From contig NZ_SNXB01000010.1 of NCBI RefSeq assembly GCF_004362055.1, positions 62,001 through 126,000 on the forward strand: DNA of 64,000 bases, read 5' to 3'. The DNA comes from Flavobacterium sp. 245. GTDB lineage: Bacteria; Bacteroidota; Bacteroidia; Flavobacteriales; Flavobacteriaceae. The stretch's first letter is position 1, and every line of letters starts with the position of its first letter. Under the pieces are notes generated by a model, which ran no database searches, was not told the origin of the DNA, and was given only the letters and a program-made list of their open reading frames with translations. A program made the translations under genes and the position numbers. This document shows positions 19,701 through 26,489 of this stretch, one piece after another.

Positions 19701-20216
19701 GCTGATGGCCTGGAAGAATTGCCTCCAATTGCAATCATCAATAATGGAACTTGGAATTACTATGAGTGGTTTTTACCAACAGCAGTAGGAACAACGATTA
19801 CTACTGGAAACGGAATCGTTGGCGGAGCATCTGTAACTTTAGATGCAATTGTTATTAAACAAAATAATACAGCCTCTACAATGACTGTTTGGATTGATGA
19901 TATTCAGCATAATTATATTTCTGGATGCTCTGGAACTAGAAAAATGTTGGATGTTGCCGATGTTGAAAATCTAAAAATTGCCGATGGATTGGTAGTGTAT
20001 CCAAACCCAACAAACGGAATTTTGAATCTGAGTTTAGAAAACAACACAAAATCTGATGTTAGTTTGTACAATACTTTAGGCCAGCAATTGTTGAACACCA
20101 GTTTTGAAGGATCTGAACAACAACTCGATTTAAATAATTTTGGACAAGGAATTTATCTTCTTCAGGTCATAACGGACGGTAAAATGACAACCAAGAAAAT
20201 TATTTTAAATAAATAA
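16713..20216 (+). CDS. T9SS-secreted N-acetylmuramoyl-L-alanine amidase with SLT-like domain
   Basis: 1167 residues. A signal peptide (to about 28, ending GLAQ) is followed by a lysozyme/SLT-like domain at about 115-210 (FGVPVEILMAVGQVQSNW...GSWGVMGL). Here Q143 stands where the catalytic Glu is expected. Residues about 290-455 are an amidase_2/PGRP domain with probable zinc ligands H315 (FVHYMA), H429 (YGHNDVN) and C438 (TDCPN), the T7-lysozyme-type set. It should cut the bond between MurNAc and L-Ala of peptidoglycan. The remainder repeats the golvesin-like, double PKD and T9SS tail cassette of the preceding gene. Secretion to the outside implies action on foreign or environmental cell wall rather than its own. 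Confidence 0.9.
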   Translation: MKKNKPINLRNQIASIMVLFSVAIGLAQTTPDSKKASDTQLYSLADKYLKSSIKKEVKPNGEVFLQRNMDDYLALTSKKNVSTQKPNAAQKHDELECDHNGELLKEYLNRPHPSVATMAKYFADASKEFGVPVEILMAVGQVQSNWAQVSSSFYGSWGVMGLIESDYNNQIAIAAKLIKVTPEAIKTDAKTNIRAAAALLKSYQTNVNPKGLQDWFDATRELTGLKDEAMKTSLAERFFKVIKEGSKTITLWKEIIDIKGNGVTISSAKSSKATAKGSATEAVMAVDYPGALSRITACNYGVGRNGYGIDYYFVHYMATGTYEGAISYFNDCSRTTPTSAHYCIRNSDGQISQVVREADRSYSQGVSGYPQWNGAGVSTEHEVLATNLSMWDSQPMLNAAADLAINVCDRNGVPKIRRVTNGNRGIYGHNDVNSGTDCPNLTTARWNVLLGKITAGSATNVPTPTAPTAGQVYVSTPVNFTWDSTIATADYRIQVSKSNTGWNDTDGFTTSTSPNSTVIVNDVVNTVKTYFWNATSGTVAESPIGGTVYYYTIRSYSAATGTSKYSTPVSFTPKSAGCTLPGSTSITVDNLAATLVGAWTSTAATAGYIGTDYIHDGDTGKGTKSATFTPSIAQRGKYEVFINFTAGSNRPTNVPVDIIHENGTTTVTVNQQINNATWVSLGRYDFSAGSINKVVIRTTGTTGVVIADAIKFNFIDCLPENVAPIANFTPATATVCAGQTVTYTSTSTNASSYSWSFPGGTPSTSTIASPVITYNTAGTYDGSLTATNAIGSDTKTVTGLVTVNPVATVAASFTAPLTELAIGESMTLTNTSTGATTYAWTFPNGSPATSTAANPSVSFTTAGSKMITLVASNACGSNTYTMTICVGTKTNTTLETFEASAGRFTQSPTTSGSTVGIAATSTLARATDGFKNGTASLKAVLNDNTSVATDWLVRLLSGGGTPANNQAFVGNQGSFGFWLKTSTANAGATVTAWIDDADGLEELPPIAIINNGTWNYYEWFLPTAVGTTITTGNGIVGGASVTLDAIVIKQNNTASTMTVWIDDIQHNYISGCSGTRKMLDVADVENLKIADGLVVYPNPTNGILNLSLENNTKSDVSLYNTLGQQLLNTSFEGSEQQLDLNNFGQGIYLLQVITDGKMTTKKIILNK
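18129..20216 (+). repeat. C-terminal cassette, copy 2 (paralogous 2.1-kb segment)
   Basis: This aligns with 14488-16584 from YVSTPVNFTW to the shared final KKIILNK. It is a duplicated delivery module fused to a different enzymatic head. Confidence 0.9.
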
Positions 20217-20280
20217 AATTTTTAGCATTACTCAAACTCGTTAAACGATGTTTGAACACTTGTATTTTTTATGATAAAAG

Positions 20281-20309
20281 GGCTGTCTCAGTTGTGGGAC
20301 AGCCTTTTT
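20281..20309 (+). terminator. Rho-independent terminator after the amidase gene
   Basis: GGCTGTC (20281-20287) pairs with GACAGCC (20298-20304), followed by a T-run. An upstream AAAG extends the stem against the T-run. Confidence 0.85.
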
Positions 20310-20317
20310 CATCTTAA

Positions 20318-20521
20318 TTATTTTCTATTGGAAAATATAAAAAAGGAAAAGAAATTAGAAATTAAACCTGCAACAATCCAAGAACGCATCCAAAAAAAGA
20401 GAAAATTCGATCGGTCTGCGCAGTTTAAATAAGCAAGAGTCAACGTTATAAACAAAGTTGTGATTAAATTTCTAAAAACTAATAGCCAAGATTTCTTAAT
20501 AAAGAATATGCTTGTTTTCAC
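20318..20521 (-). CDS. Small two-helix membrane protein, DUF2798-like
   Basis: 67 residues with two hydrophobic helices. The second is preceded by FWMRSWIVAGLISNFFSFFIF, a pattern like DUF2798 proteins, which are short inner-membrane proteins of unknown function. The start is GTG at 20521, two bases after the stop of the flavohemoprotein gene on the same strand, so translation is probably coupled to hmp. No ATG is available near the N-terminus. The coupling suggests a role linked to nitrosative or respiratory stress. Confidence 0.5.
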   Translation of the reverse strand: MKTSIFFIKKSWLLVFRNLITTLFITLTLAYLNCADRSNFLFFWMRSWIVAGLISNFFSFFIFSNRK

Positions 20522-20522
20522 C

Positions 20523-21734
20523 TTAATTTAAATTGATTAATTGAGGGCCAAATTCTTCGTAGAAAATGTTCTCTGTTTTAACATTCAAATTAAGCAATGT
20601 CTCGTATTGTGATTTAATAAACATTTCAGGACCGCAAATATAAAATTTAGCCTCATCCAATAATATTGCTTCTTTACATTTATGAAGATCCACACGACCT
20701 TTAAAAATTTGATCTGATGAATCATTCAGACTTTCATGGGAATCATAAAACGTAAAAGTTTCGAGCCATTTTGCTTCTTGTTTTAAACTTGAAATCTGAT
20801 TTTTAAATGCATGGACAGATTCATTTCTGCAGCCATGAATCCAAACCGTTTTTTTATTTAGAAGAGCATTTAAATTGGTTTCAAGCATACTCAACATTGG
20901 TGTAAAGCCAACACCGCCACTTATTAAGACTAATGGGTTTTTGGAATTTTTTTCTAAATGAAATAGTCCTGCAGGGGAAGAAATAGAAACAACAGCTCCT
21001 TCCGATTTAGAATGAAGCGTATTAGAAACCATTCCCGACGGATTTGAAGCGATACCATTTTCTCTTTTTACAGAAATTCTGTAATATTCAGGGTTGAAAG
21101 CACTTGATAAACTATATTGTCTTGGCTGTAATAGATTTAATTCTTCTACAAAGACTTGTACGCTTATAAATTGACCGGGATGAAAATCGGCAATTTCCTG
21201 TCCATCTTCAGGGTATAAATAAAATGATTTTATCTCAGCTGATTCTTCGACTATTTTTTTAATTACGAATTTTCTCCAGCCATTCCAGCTCCCCGGCTTC
21301 GTTAGATTTTCTCTATACAATTCTTTTTCAACATCAATCATAATTTGAGCAAGCTGGTAAAAGGCGACCGTCCATGCTTCGAGGATTTCGGGTGTTGCCG
21401 CCTCACCAACAACTTCTCCGATAGAAGCGATTAAATGTGTTCCCACAATTTTGTATTGCTCAGGCTGGATATTAAGACTTCTGTGTTTGGTTCCTATTCC
21501 TTTAAGCACTCCCAAAAGAATACTTGGATTATCGATATTTTCGGCATAAGCAAGCACTGCATTTGCTAAAGCTGATTTTTGTCTTCCATTGGCCTGATTA
21601 CCCATGTTAAACATATTGCGAAGCTCAGGATGATGTTTAAACATTCGGGCATAAAAGTAATTTGTGAGGTCTTCGCCACTTGATCTTAAAATTGGAATTG
21701 TCGCTTTTATAAGCTCTTTTTGATCTGCATTCAT
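20523..21734 (-). CDS. hmp: Flavohemoprotein, nitric oxide dioxygenase
   Basis: 403 residues, the normal length. Residues 1-140 form a globin domain with the proximal haem ligand H84 (in KHRSL) and the B10 tyrosine Y28 that steadies bound oxygen. Residues about 150-400 are a ferredoxin-NADP reductase-type module with the FAD motif QPRQYSLS, the NAD(P)-binding GGVGFTPMLSML and the C-terminal YICGPEMF...YEEFG. The enzyme converts NO plus O2 to nitrate with NAD(P)H in the cytosol. It is divergent from a thioredoxin-like gene. The intergenic region holds a promoter and an FNR/Crp-like palindrome. Confidence 0.96.
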   Translation of the reverse strand: MNADQKELIKATIPILRSSGEDLTNYFYARMFKHHPELRNMFNMGNQANGRQKSALANAVLAYAENIDNPSILLGVLKGIGTKHRSLNIQPEQYKIVGTHLIASIGEVVGEAATPEILEAWTVAFYQLAQIMIDVEKELYRENLTKPGSWNGWRKFVIKKIVEESAEIKSFYLYPEDGQEIADFHPGQFISVQVFVEELNLLQPRQYSLSSAFNPEYYRISVKRENGIASNPSGMVSNTLHSKSEGAVVSISSPAGLFHLEKNSKNPLVLISGGVGFTPMLSMLETNLNALLNKKTVWIHGCRNESVHAFKNQISSLKQEAKWLETFTFYDSHESLNDSSDQIFKGRVDLHKCKEAILLDEAKFYICGPEMFIKSQYETLLNLNVKTENIFYEEFGPQLINLN

Positions 21735-21799
21735 TCTTATGATATTTGGATTAAATATTTGATTTGCTGAAATAATCTTGTTTTATTATTTCATTATTG

Positions 21800-21826
21800 C
21801 AAATTTAGATGGCAGTCAAAGCTCAA
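21800..21826 (-). promoter_or_regulatory. Candidate Bacteroidota promoter of hmp
   Basis: Read on the minus strand, TTG (21826-21824) is followed after 16 bases by TAAATTTG (21807-21800), a full match to the TAnnTTTG -7 consensus. The estimated start of transcription is near 21796, about 60 bases before the hmp ATG. Confidence 0.5.
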
Positions 21827-21829
21827 GTT

Positions 21830-21845
21830 TATGATTGAAATCATA
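21830..21845. promoter_or_regulatory. Palindromic FNR/Crp-type operator upstream of hmp
   Basis: TATGATTGAAATCATA is a 16-base inverted repeat with a two-base centre. It contains TGA-N6-TCA, the core arrangement of Crp/Fnr-family sites. Its centre lies about 41.5 bases upstream of the estimated hmp start point, the class II activator position. It could equally serve the divergent thioredoxin-like gene. Confidence 0.45.
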
Positions 21846-22044
21846 ATTGAAACAGAAATATGATAATTTTAGAAAAAGAAAAGCTTTTTGTCTATTTGAA
21901 GAAAGTTTATTATTCAGCGAAAAATAGAAAACCAGAATTAATTAATTATTACAAGAACTGGACTATCAGTAAGTTAATAATCATAATTACTTTTGAACTG
22001 CAATTCATCAAATCGCATAAATGTTTATCAAAAAAAAATGAGCC

Positions 22045-22662
22045 ATGTCAAAATTCCATCTCAATATTAAAGATTTAGTTCAAGGAGAATTCAAAAAACA
22101 GAAAATAAATGTCGCATTTGTATTTCAAGTAAATTGTCCAGGTTGTTTTATATACGGAATTCCTATTATGAATGAACTTTATAGGACGTATAATAGTGAA
22201 GTTGGTTTTATTGGAGTCGCTACTGCTTTTGAAGATTTCGAATATAATAACGAAGCAAGTTTAAAATTACTGCTAGATAGCGGTACATTAGTTGGAGAAA
22301 CTCAAAAATATTACAATACAAATTATGGCCTTTCTAAGTATTCTGAGACTCTAAATTTTCCTGTAGCTTTTGATACTATTATTTCTTCCGAACAATTCAT
22401 CAATTCAGATAAGATTGAAATCCTTTGTGATGTCATTCCTAATTTCGATAGTTTTTCTGAAAAAGAAAAAGAGGCAATATTTCAAAAAATAAGATCGCAT
22501 TATTCTCAAATCCCTTTAATAGCTGAAACATTTACTATTAATCAATTAAGAGGTACTCCATCATTTATTATTTTCGATGACAGTTATACTATCTTGGGAC
22601 AGTACTTTGGTCATCAAAATCAGGAAATTTTAAAAACGAAACTGAACGATTTGTTGCGATAA
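22045..22662 (+). CDS. Thioredoxin-fold protein with N-C-P-G-C centre
   Basis: 205 residues with no signal peptide, so probably cytosolic. FQVNCPGCFIYGIP carries a CxxC-like centre (CPGC) at the start of a helix after the first strand. Late in the protein, LRGTPSFIIFDDSY has the cis-proline strand typical of the fold. The middle insertion is long and helical. The protein resembles TlpA/AhpC-TSA-like thiol-disulfide proteins. The ATG at 22045 is chosen; the overlapping 21860 frame is not credible. It is divergent from hmp, which suggests a redox or nitrosative-stress role by context only. Confidence 0.65.
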   Translation: MSKFHLNIKDLVQGEFKKQKINVAFVFQVNCPGCFIYGIPIMNELYRTYNSEVGFIGVATAFEDFEYNNEASLKLLLDSGTLVGETQKYYNTNYGLSKYSETLNFPVAFDTIISSEQFINSDKIEILCDVIPNFDSFSEKEKEAIFQKIRSHYSQIPLIAETFTINQLRGTPSFIIFDDSYTILGQYFGHQNQEILKTKLNDLLR

Positions 22663-22800
22663 TTTCAAAGCTTTTGAAGCTATTATGATTCGGCTGAAGT
22701 AATTTCTGCTTATATGTATCAAAATTGTTTCAAATGATGTTTAGGCAGTTTAAATTTAAACCAAGCCATTATAGAATATCGTATACATCTAAATAAAAAA

Positions 22801-22831
22801 TTGATTTATGTAATTGCAGTTTGTACTTTTG
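22801..22831 (+). promoter_or_regulatory. Promoter of the SpoU methyltransferase gene, nearly leaderless
   Basis: TTG (22801-22803), 20 bases, then TACTTTTG (22824-22831), an exact TAnnTTTG. Transcription should start around 22836, right at the ATG at 22837, implying a leaderless or almost leaderless mRNA. Confidence 0.6.
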
Positions 22832-22836
22832 CATTT

Positions 22837-23295
22837 ATGAATGATAATTTTATAAATGAGTATTTTGGCATAGGAATACAAAATGGTAAAACACCTGAAA
22901 ACTTGGGAGTTTTATGGAGATCCGCTCAAAATTTAGGCGCTACTTTTATATTTACAATAGGAAATAGATATGCCAAACAAGCTTGCGATACTCATAATGT
23001 CGTAAAAGCAATTCCGTACTTCCATTATGATACTTTTGAAGCTTTTTTTGAAAATTTACCAAAGGGAGCAAGACTGGTTGGAGTTGAATTAGATGAAAAC
23101 GCGTCCGATTTAGAAACTTTTGAACATCCAAGACGTTGTGTTTATTTATTGGGTGCAGAGGATCATGGTTTATCAAAAAAAGCAATGGATAAATGCCATC
23201 ATTTAGTGAAATTTAAATCAGTAAAAAGTTTAAATGTGGCTGTGGCAGGAAGCATTATTATGTACGACAGAAATTTGTCTAAACCTCGTTCTTAA
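22837..23295 (+). CDS. SpoU/TrmH-family RNA 2'-O-methyltransferase
   Basis: 152 residues from ATG 22837. The longer frame from TTG 22801 would translate through the promoter elements and is rejected. SPOUT-class knot motifs are present: ENLGVLWRSAQNLGATFIF (motif 1), YLLGAEDHGLS (motif 2) and SLNVAVAGSIIMYD (motif 3). Such enzymes methylate a ribose of tRNA or rRNA with SAM. The short form without extra RNA-binding domains is like TrmL-type tRNA enzymes, but the target is not assignable from sequence. Confidence 0.85.
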   Translation: MNDNFINEYFGIGIQNGKTPENLGVLWRSAQNLGATFIFTIGNRYAKQACDTHNVVKAIPYFHYDTFEAFFENLPKGARLVGVELDENASDLETFEHPRRCVYLLGAEDHGLSKKAMDKCHHLVKFKSVKSLNVAVAGSIIMYDRNLSKPRS

Positions 23296-23338
23296 ATTTA
23301 AACAAGCTACATTAATTTACAAATCATTTTATACAGGA

Positions 23339-23375
23339 GTTGAGGTAATTGACTTCTTTCAAATATACTTGTAAG
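23339..23375 (+). repeat. 37-base direct repeat, copy 1
   Basis: It starts GTTGAGGTAATTGACTT and continues CTTTCAAATATACTTGTAAG. It matches 24084-24119 apart from one inserted base and two substitutions. The two copies flank the membrane-anchored hypothetical gene. Confidence 0.8.
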
Positions 23376-23405
23376 TTATCACTCATTTTATAACCAAACT
23401 GCAAT

Positions 23406-23954
23406 TTGAAAACTATTTGGAAAATATTACTTGTTGTTTTTATTATCATAATTATTGTATTTGTCATTGTTTCTGATGTTTTGGATAGAGGACAATATTA
23501 TTCGACTTTCACACCGAAAGAAGAAATGATTGAATTTTATATGCATAAAACAACTGAAGAACAAGAAAAAGCCTTTGAAAAGAATTTTGGGAATGAAAAA
23601 TATAGTTTTCCAAGGGAACAAGTTGCAGAAGTGAAACTATTTAGAAACAGATTTTTGTTAAGTCGTTTGACTTCAAAAACGTTATCTAAATCAAGTAAAT
23701 CAGAAGTAATTACTTTTTTTAATAATCCTGTTAATTTCGATTGGGGAGAAACAACTTGGGAAGTTACTGAGTCAGAATATATTTTGAGATTTTACAATAA
23801 GGAAGATAAGGAAATCGGTAAAATTTGGTTGTGCTTGGAAGGTTGTGGAATGACAAAATCAATTCCTTTTTCGCCGAATATGAAATACGGCGGTTTAAGT
23901 GAAACTGGAAAAAAAGGCATAGAAAAGATTATAAATAAAATACTAACTGAATAA
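23406..23954 (+). CDS. Membrane-anchored hypothetical protein
   Basis: 182 residues starting with TTG at 23406. An in-frame stop lies 15 bases upstream and the first internal ATG would remove the membrane helix, so the TTG start is the only sensible one. Residues 5-24 form one hydrophobic anchor (KILLVVFIIIIIVFVIVS). The rest is a soluble, probably extracytoplasmic alpha/beta domain with the segments NFDWGETTWEVTESEYILRFY and LCLEGCGMTKSIPF. No family is recognised. The gene sits between two copies of a 37-base direct repeat and is followed by an intergenic inverted repeat, so it may be a mobile or duplicated unit. Confidence 0.6.
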   Translation: MKTIWKILLVVFIIIIIVFVIVSDVLDRGQYYSTFTPKEEMIEFYMHKTTEEQEKAFEKNFGNEKYSFPREQVAEVKLFRNRFLLSRLTSKTLSKSSKSEVITFFNNPVNFDWGETTWEVTESEYILRFYNKEDKEIGKIWLCLEGCGMTKSIPFSPNMKYGGLSETGKKGIEKIINKILTE

Positions 23955-23972
23955 AAAACGAGTGATAACAGC

Positions 23973-24076
23973 CGTTTGGCGAGATTGGGGTTTTGAATTT
24001 AAAGATGGTTTTGTATATGGGAAATTTGTGTTTGACCGAAAAATCTCGCATCTTTATTCCCCAACCTCGCCAAGCG
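23973..24076. repeat. 104-base intergenic inverted-repeat element
   Basis: The left arm CGTTTGGCGAGATTGGGG (23973-23990) matches the reverse complement of the right arm (24059-24076) with two mismatches in 18. About 68 bases lie between. The GC-richer arms stand out from the local AT background. I recall similar AACAGCCGTTTGGCGAGATTGGGG-type elements in other Flavobacterium intergenic regions, so this is probably one copy of a dispersed family. Confidence 0.65.
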
Positions 24077-24083
24077 CGAGAAC

Positions 24084-24119
24084 GTTGAGGTAATTGACTT
24101 TTTCAAATATAATTATAAG
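24084..24119 (+). repeat. 37-base direct repeat, copy 2
   Basis: The 36-base partner of 23339-23375, placed directly after the inverted-repeat element and about 745 bases from the first copy. Confidence 0.8.
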
Positions 24120-24258
24120 ATATTGTTCTTCTCTTCAGAATATGTTACTTCTTTCTTAATCTCTTACATAATTGCTTGTATTAGAAAATTAAACATTTTG
24201 TTTAAAATATAATATTTACTTTTATTACTTGATACGAATGGATTAACACACAAACAAT

Positions 24259-25215
24259 ATGGATTCTCAAAACCAAAAAAACGAAATAAACCGACGCAGA
24301 TTTTTACAAAACAGCGCAAAATTAGCGGCTGCCGGAATTTACATGAGCATGTTTGGTATGCCTAAATTATTTGGCAATACCATAATGGATATGGATAAAG
24401 AGGCTGCAGAGATTACGAATGTTAAGTTGAATAACGGCGTAAAAATGCCTATGCTCGGGTTTGGAACCTACGGGCTTAAAGGAGAAGTATGCCAGCAATC
24501 TGTAGCCGATGCACTATCAGTAGGTTACCGTCTTATTGATACCGCAAAAGTGTATGGAAATGAAGAATCGGTAGGAAAAGGAATAAAACAGAGTGGAGTC
24601 AATAGAAAGGAACTTTTTGTTACCTCGAAACTATGGGTTGATGATGCTGGTTATGAAAATGCTAAAAAAGGTTTTGAAGAAACACTAAGAAAATTGGAAC
24701 TTGATTATCTTGATCTGTACCTTATACATCGTCCAAGAGGTGATGTGAAAGGATCTTGGAAAGCAATGGAAGAACTTTACAAGGCTGGAAAAATCAGAGC
24801 TATTGGTATAAGCAACTTCGATTCAGACCAGTTGGCTGCTCTTTTGTCATATGCTCAGGTAAAACCGGCTGTGAATCAGATTGAGACCCATGCTTTTTAT
24901 CAGCAGAGTAATGCATATAATGTGCTAAAGCAGCATAAGGTCCAGATGGAAGCATGGGCGCCTTTTGCGGAAGGTCGTAATGGGCTTTTTACAAATGAAG
25001 TATTTGCTCAGATTGCCCAAAAGTATGGCAAGACTGTGGCTCAAGTAAATCTGAGATGGCATTATCAGCGTGGAATTGTTGCCATTCCAAGATCTTCACA
25101 AAAAGCACATATTATAGAAAATCTAAATATATTTGATTTCAAACTCAATCAGGAAGATATGAGTGCAATTGAAAAGCTCGACTTAAATAAAACGCAGTTT
25201 CCAGAATGGAGTTAG
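24259..25215 (+). CDS. Aldo/keto reductase with twin-arginine signal
   Basis: 318 residues. The N-terminus NRRRFLQNSAKLAAAG is a twin-arginine (Tat) signal, so a folded enzyme would be exported to the periplasm. From residue 55 the AKR barrel is clear: MPMLGFGTYGLKG, the catalytic D/Y in IDTAKVYGNEE, K in TSKLW, H in LIHRP, GISNFD, and the cofactor-side AIPRSS. The family reduces aldehydes and ketones with NADPH. The C-terminus stops at QFPEWS, a little short, lacking the usual final loop. How NADPH would be met outside the cytosol is unclear, unless cofactor is loaded before export. Substrate unknown. Confidence 0.85.
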   Translation: MDSQNQKNEINRRRFLQNSAKLAAAGIYMSMFGMPKLFGNTIMDMDKEAAEITNVKLNNGVKMPMLGFGTYGLKGEVCQQSVADALSVGYRLIDTAKVYGNEESVGKGIKQSGVNRKELFVTSKLWVDDAGYENAKKGFEETLRKLELDYLDLYLIHRPRGDVKGSWKAMEELYKAGKIRAIGISNFDSDQLAALLSYAQVKPAVNQIETHAFYQQSNAYNVLKQHKVQMEAWAPFAEGRNGLFTNEVFAQIAQKYGKTVAQVNLRWHYQRGIVAIPRSSQKAHIIENLNIFDFKLNQEDMSAIEKLDLNKTQFPEWS

Positions 25216-25359
25216 AGCATGGCAATTATGACGAATATTTTGCTTTAATGAATCTTGATAATTTTTGTTAGTGAATATAATGTACTATTAAATATTTATA
25301 TGTTTCTGTCCACTTTTCGGTATGAATTCCAATTTCAGGACGAGACAATAAATGGGTAG

Positions 25360-25806
25360 CTACAAGAATAATTTATAAACGATAAATACTGTTATGGCAA
25401 ATATTATATGTGCAATAAAAAGTTGTAAATAATAACCTTTAAAATCAATATTTGGTTTTTGAGGAATAATTTCAAATAAAATGATCCAGCTTATTATTCC
25501 AATAATACCGCTAATTACACCAAGCAGAATACTGGCTAACCAAGATATTTCCAGAAATTCATTCAACCATAAAATATGATATCCAACAACAAAAAAAAGA
25601 CCTATTAAATAATGTAAAAACCATCCCAAAATAGTTTTAAAATTAGGGGATATTTCTAAATGCAGAGCCGTTAGAATATAAGTCAATAATACAGGTTCCT
25701 TATATACTTCTCTGGCGCTTGCCGAAACGGCATAACTAAAGAGTGTCATTACAGATGTTGCAGCAATTGAAGATATTAGAATTTGAAGTAGGGTAGATAA
25801 AGTCAT
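25360..25806 (-). CDS. Four-helix integral membrane protein, unknown function
   Basis: 148 residues with four hydrophobic helices (about 5-27, 58-80, 86-110 and 124-146) and few charged residues. No recognised family. It lies downstream of the catalase/YciE-type genes on the same strand but after a terminator, and is convergent with the aldo/keto reductase. A stress-related inner-membrane role is only a contextual guess. Confidence 0.6.
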   Translation of the reverse strand: MTLSTLLQILISSIAATSVMTLFSYAVSASAREVYKEPVLLTYILTALHLEISPNFKTILGWFLHYLIGLFFVVGYHILWLNEFLEISWLASILLGVISGIIGIISWIILFEIIPQKPNIDFKGYYLQLFIAHIIFAITVFIVYKLFL

Positions 25807-25835
25807 TTTTTTTTAAAATAAATGGATATAAAAAC

Positions 25836-25873
25836 AAATCCTAAATACTTGAGAAATTATGTATTTAGGATTT
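25836..25873 (-). terminator. Terminator downstream of the YciE/F-like gene
   Basis: AAATCCTAAATAC (25836-25848) pairs perfectly with GTATTTAGGATTT (25861-25873). On the minus strand a T-rich tail follows the stem. It lies 30 bases after the stop of the ferritin-like gene. Confidence 0.75.
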
Positions 25874-25903
25874 TTTTATTTTTAAAATTGATTAAAAGAA
25901 ATA

Positions 25904-26470
25904 TTATTCTGCGGCTACAATATTGACCGCGTTTAGTGCAACATCACTTAACAGACAATTAGCTTCTTTTTCTTCAGCAAGGGTCTGTGTTAATAGTTTA
26001 GCCGAATCATTTTCTCCTAATGTTTTCGCAAAAGCGACAAGAGTTCCATAAGTTGCGATTTCATAATGTTCGATTTTTTGCGATGCAGCAATAATACCTG
26101 CGTCTCTCACTGCTCCAGGTTCTGTTTCTTCCAAAATAGAGTCACCTTCTTTTAAAAGACCGGCCATTGCCTCACATTTTTTTCCTTCAGCATTTTCTCC
26201 AAGGAGTTCAAAAACTTTTTCTAGGCGAGCAACTTGATTTTGTGTTACAGCATGATGCTCCTTTATTGCTGAAGCAAGTGCTGGAGAAGTTGCATTTCCG
26301 ACCATCTTTGGCAATGCGTTTACTAGGGCATTTTCTGCCCAGTAGATATCTTTAAGACTATCAATAAAAACTTCTCTTAATGATGTTGCCGCACCGTTTA
26401 CAGGTTTGACAATAGTATCTTTCGTACTGTTAGGAGTTTTAATATCATTTGGTTTATCTGAATTTTTCAT
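25904..26470 (-). CDS. YciE/YciF (DUF892) ferritin-like protein
   Basis: 188 residues from the ATG at 26470; a longer open frame to 26581 overlaps the catalase coding region and is rejected. After a polar N-terminal tail, the segment LREVFIDSLKDIYWAENAL starts a four-helix ferritin-like bundle. Repeated E/H pairs (IKEHHAVTQNQV, SQKIEHYEIATYG, LAEEKEAN) suit a di-iron site. The family is stress-induced and associated with iron or peroxide handling. It starts 19 bases after the catalase stop codon, so the two are almost surely co-transcribed. Confidence 0.85.
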   Translation of the reverse strand: MKNSDKPNDIKTPNSTKDTIVKPVNGAATSLREVFIDSLKDIYWAENALVNALPKMVGNATSPALASAIKEHHAVTQNQVARLEKVFELLGENAEGKKCEAMAGLLKEGDSILEETEPGAVRDAGIIAASQKIEHYEIATYGTLVAFAKTLGENDSAKLLTQTLAEEKEANCLLSDVALNAVNIVAAE

Positions 26471-26489
26471 AAGAATATTTTTTAAGGTT

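Noticed and set aside
21860..22078. 72-codon plus-strand frame before the thioredoxin-like gene
   Set aside because: It overlaps the real start region of the thioredoxin-like gene, has a low-complexity Lys/Ile-rich composition and no family likeness. It lies in the hmp regulatory region.
23339..24119. Insertion sequence or transposon
   Set aside because: No transposase motif in the enclosed gene and no terminal inverted repeats at the direct-repeat borders. It is kept only as a repeat-flanked unit.
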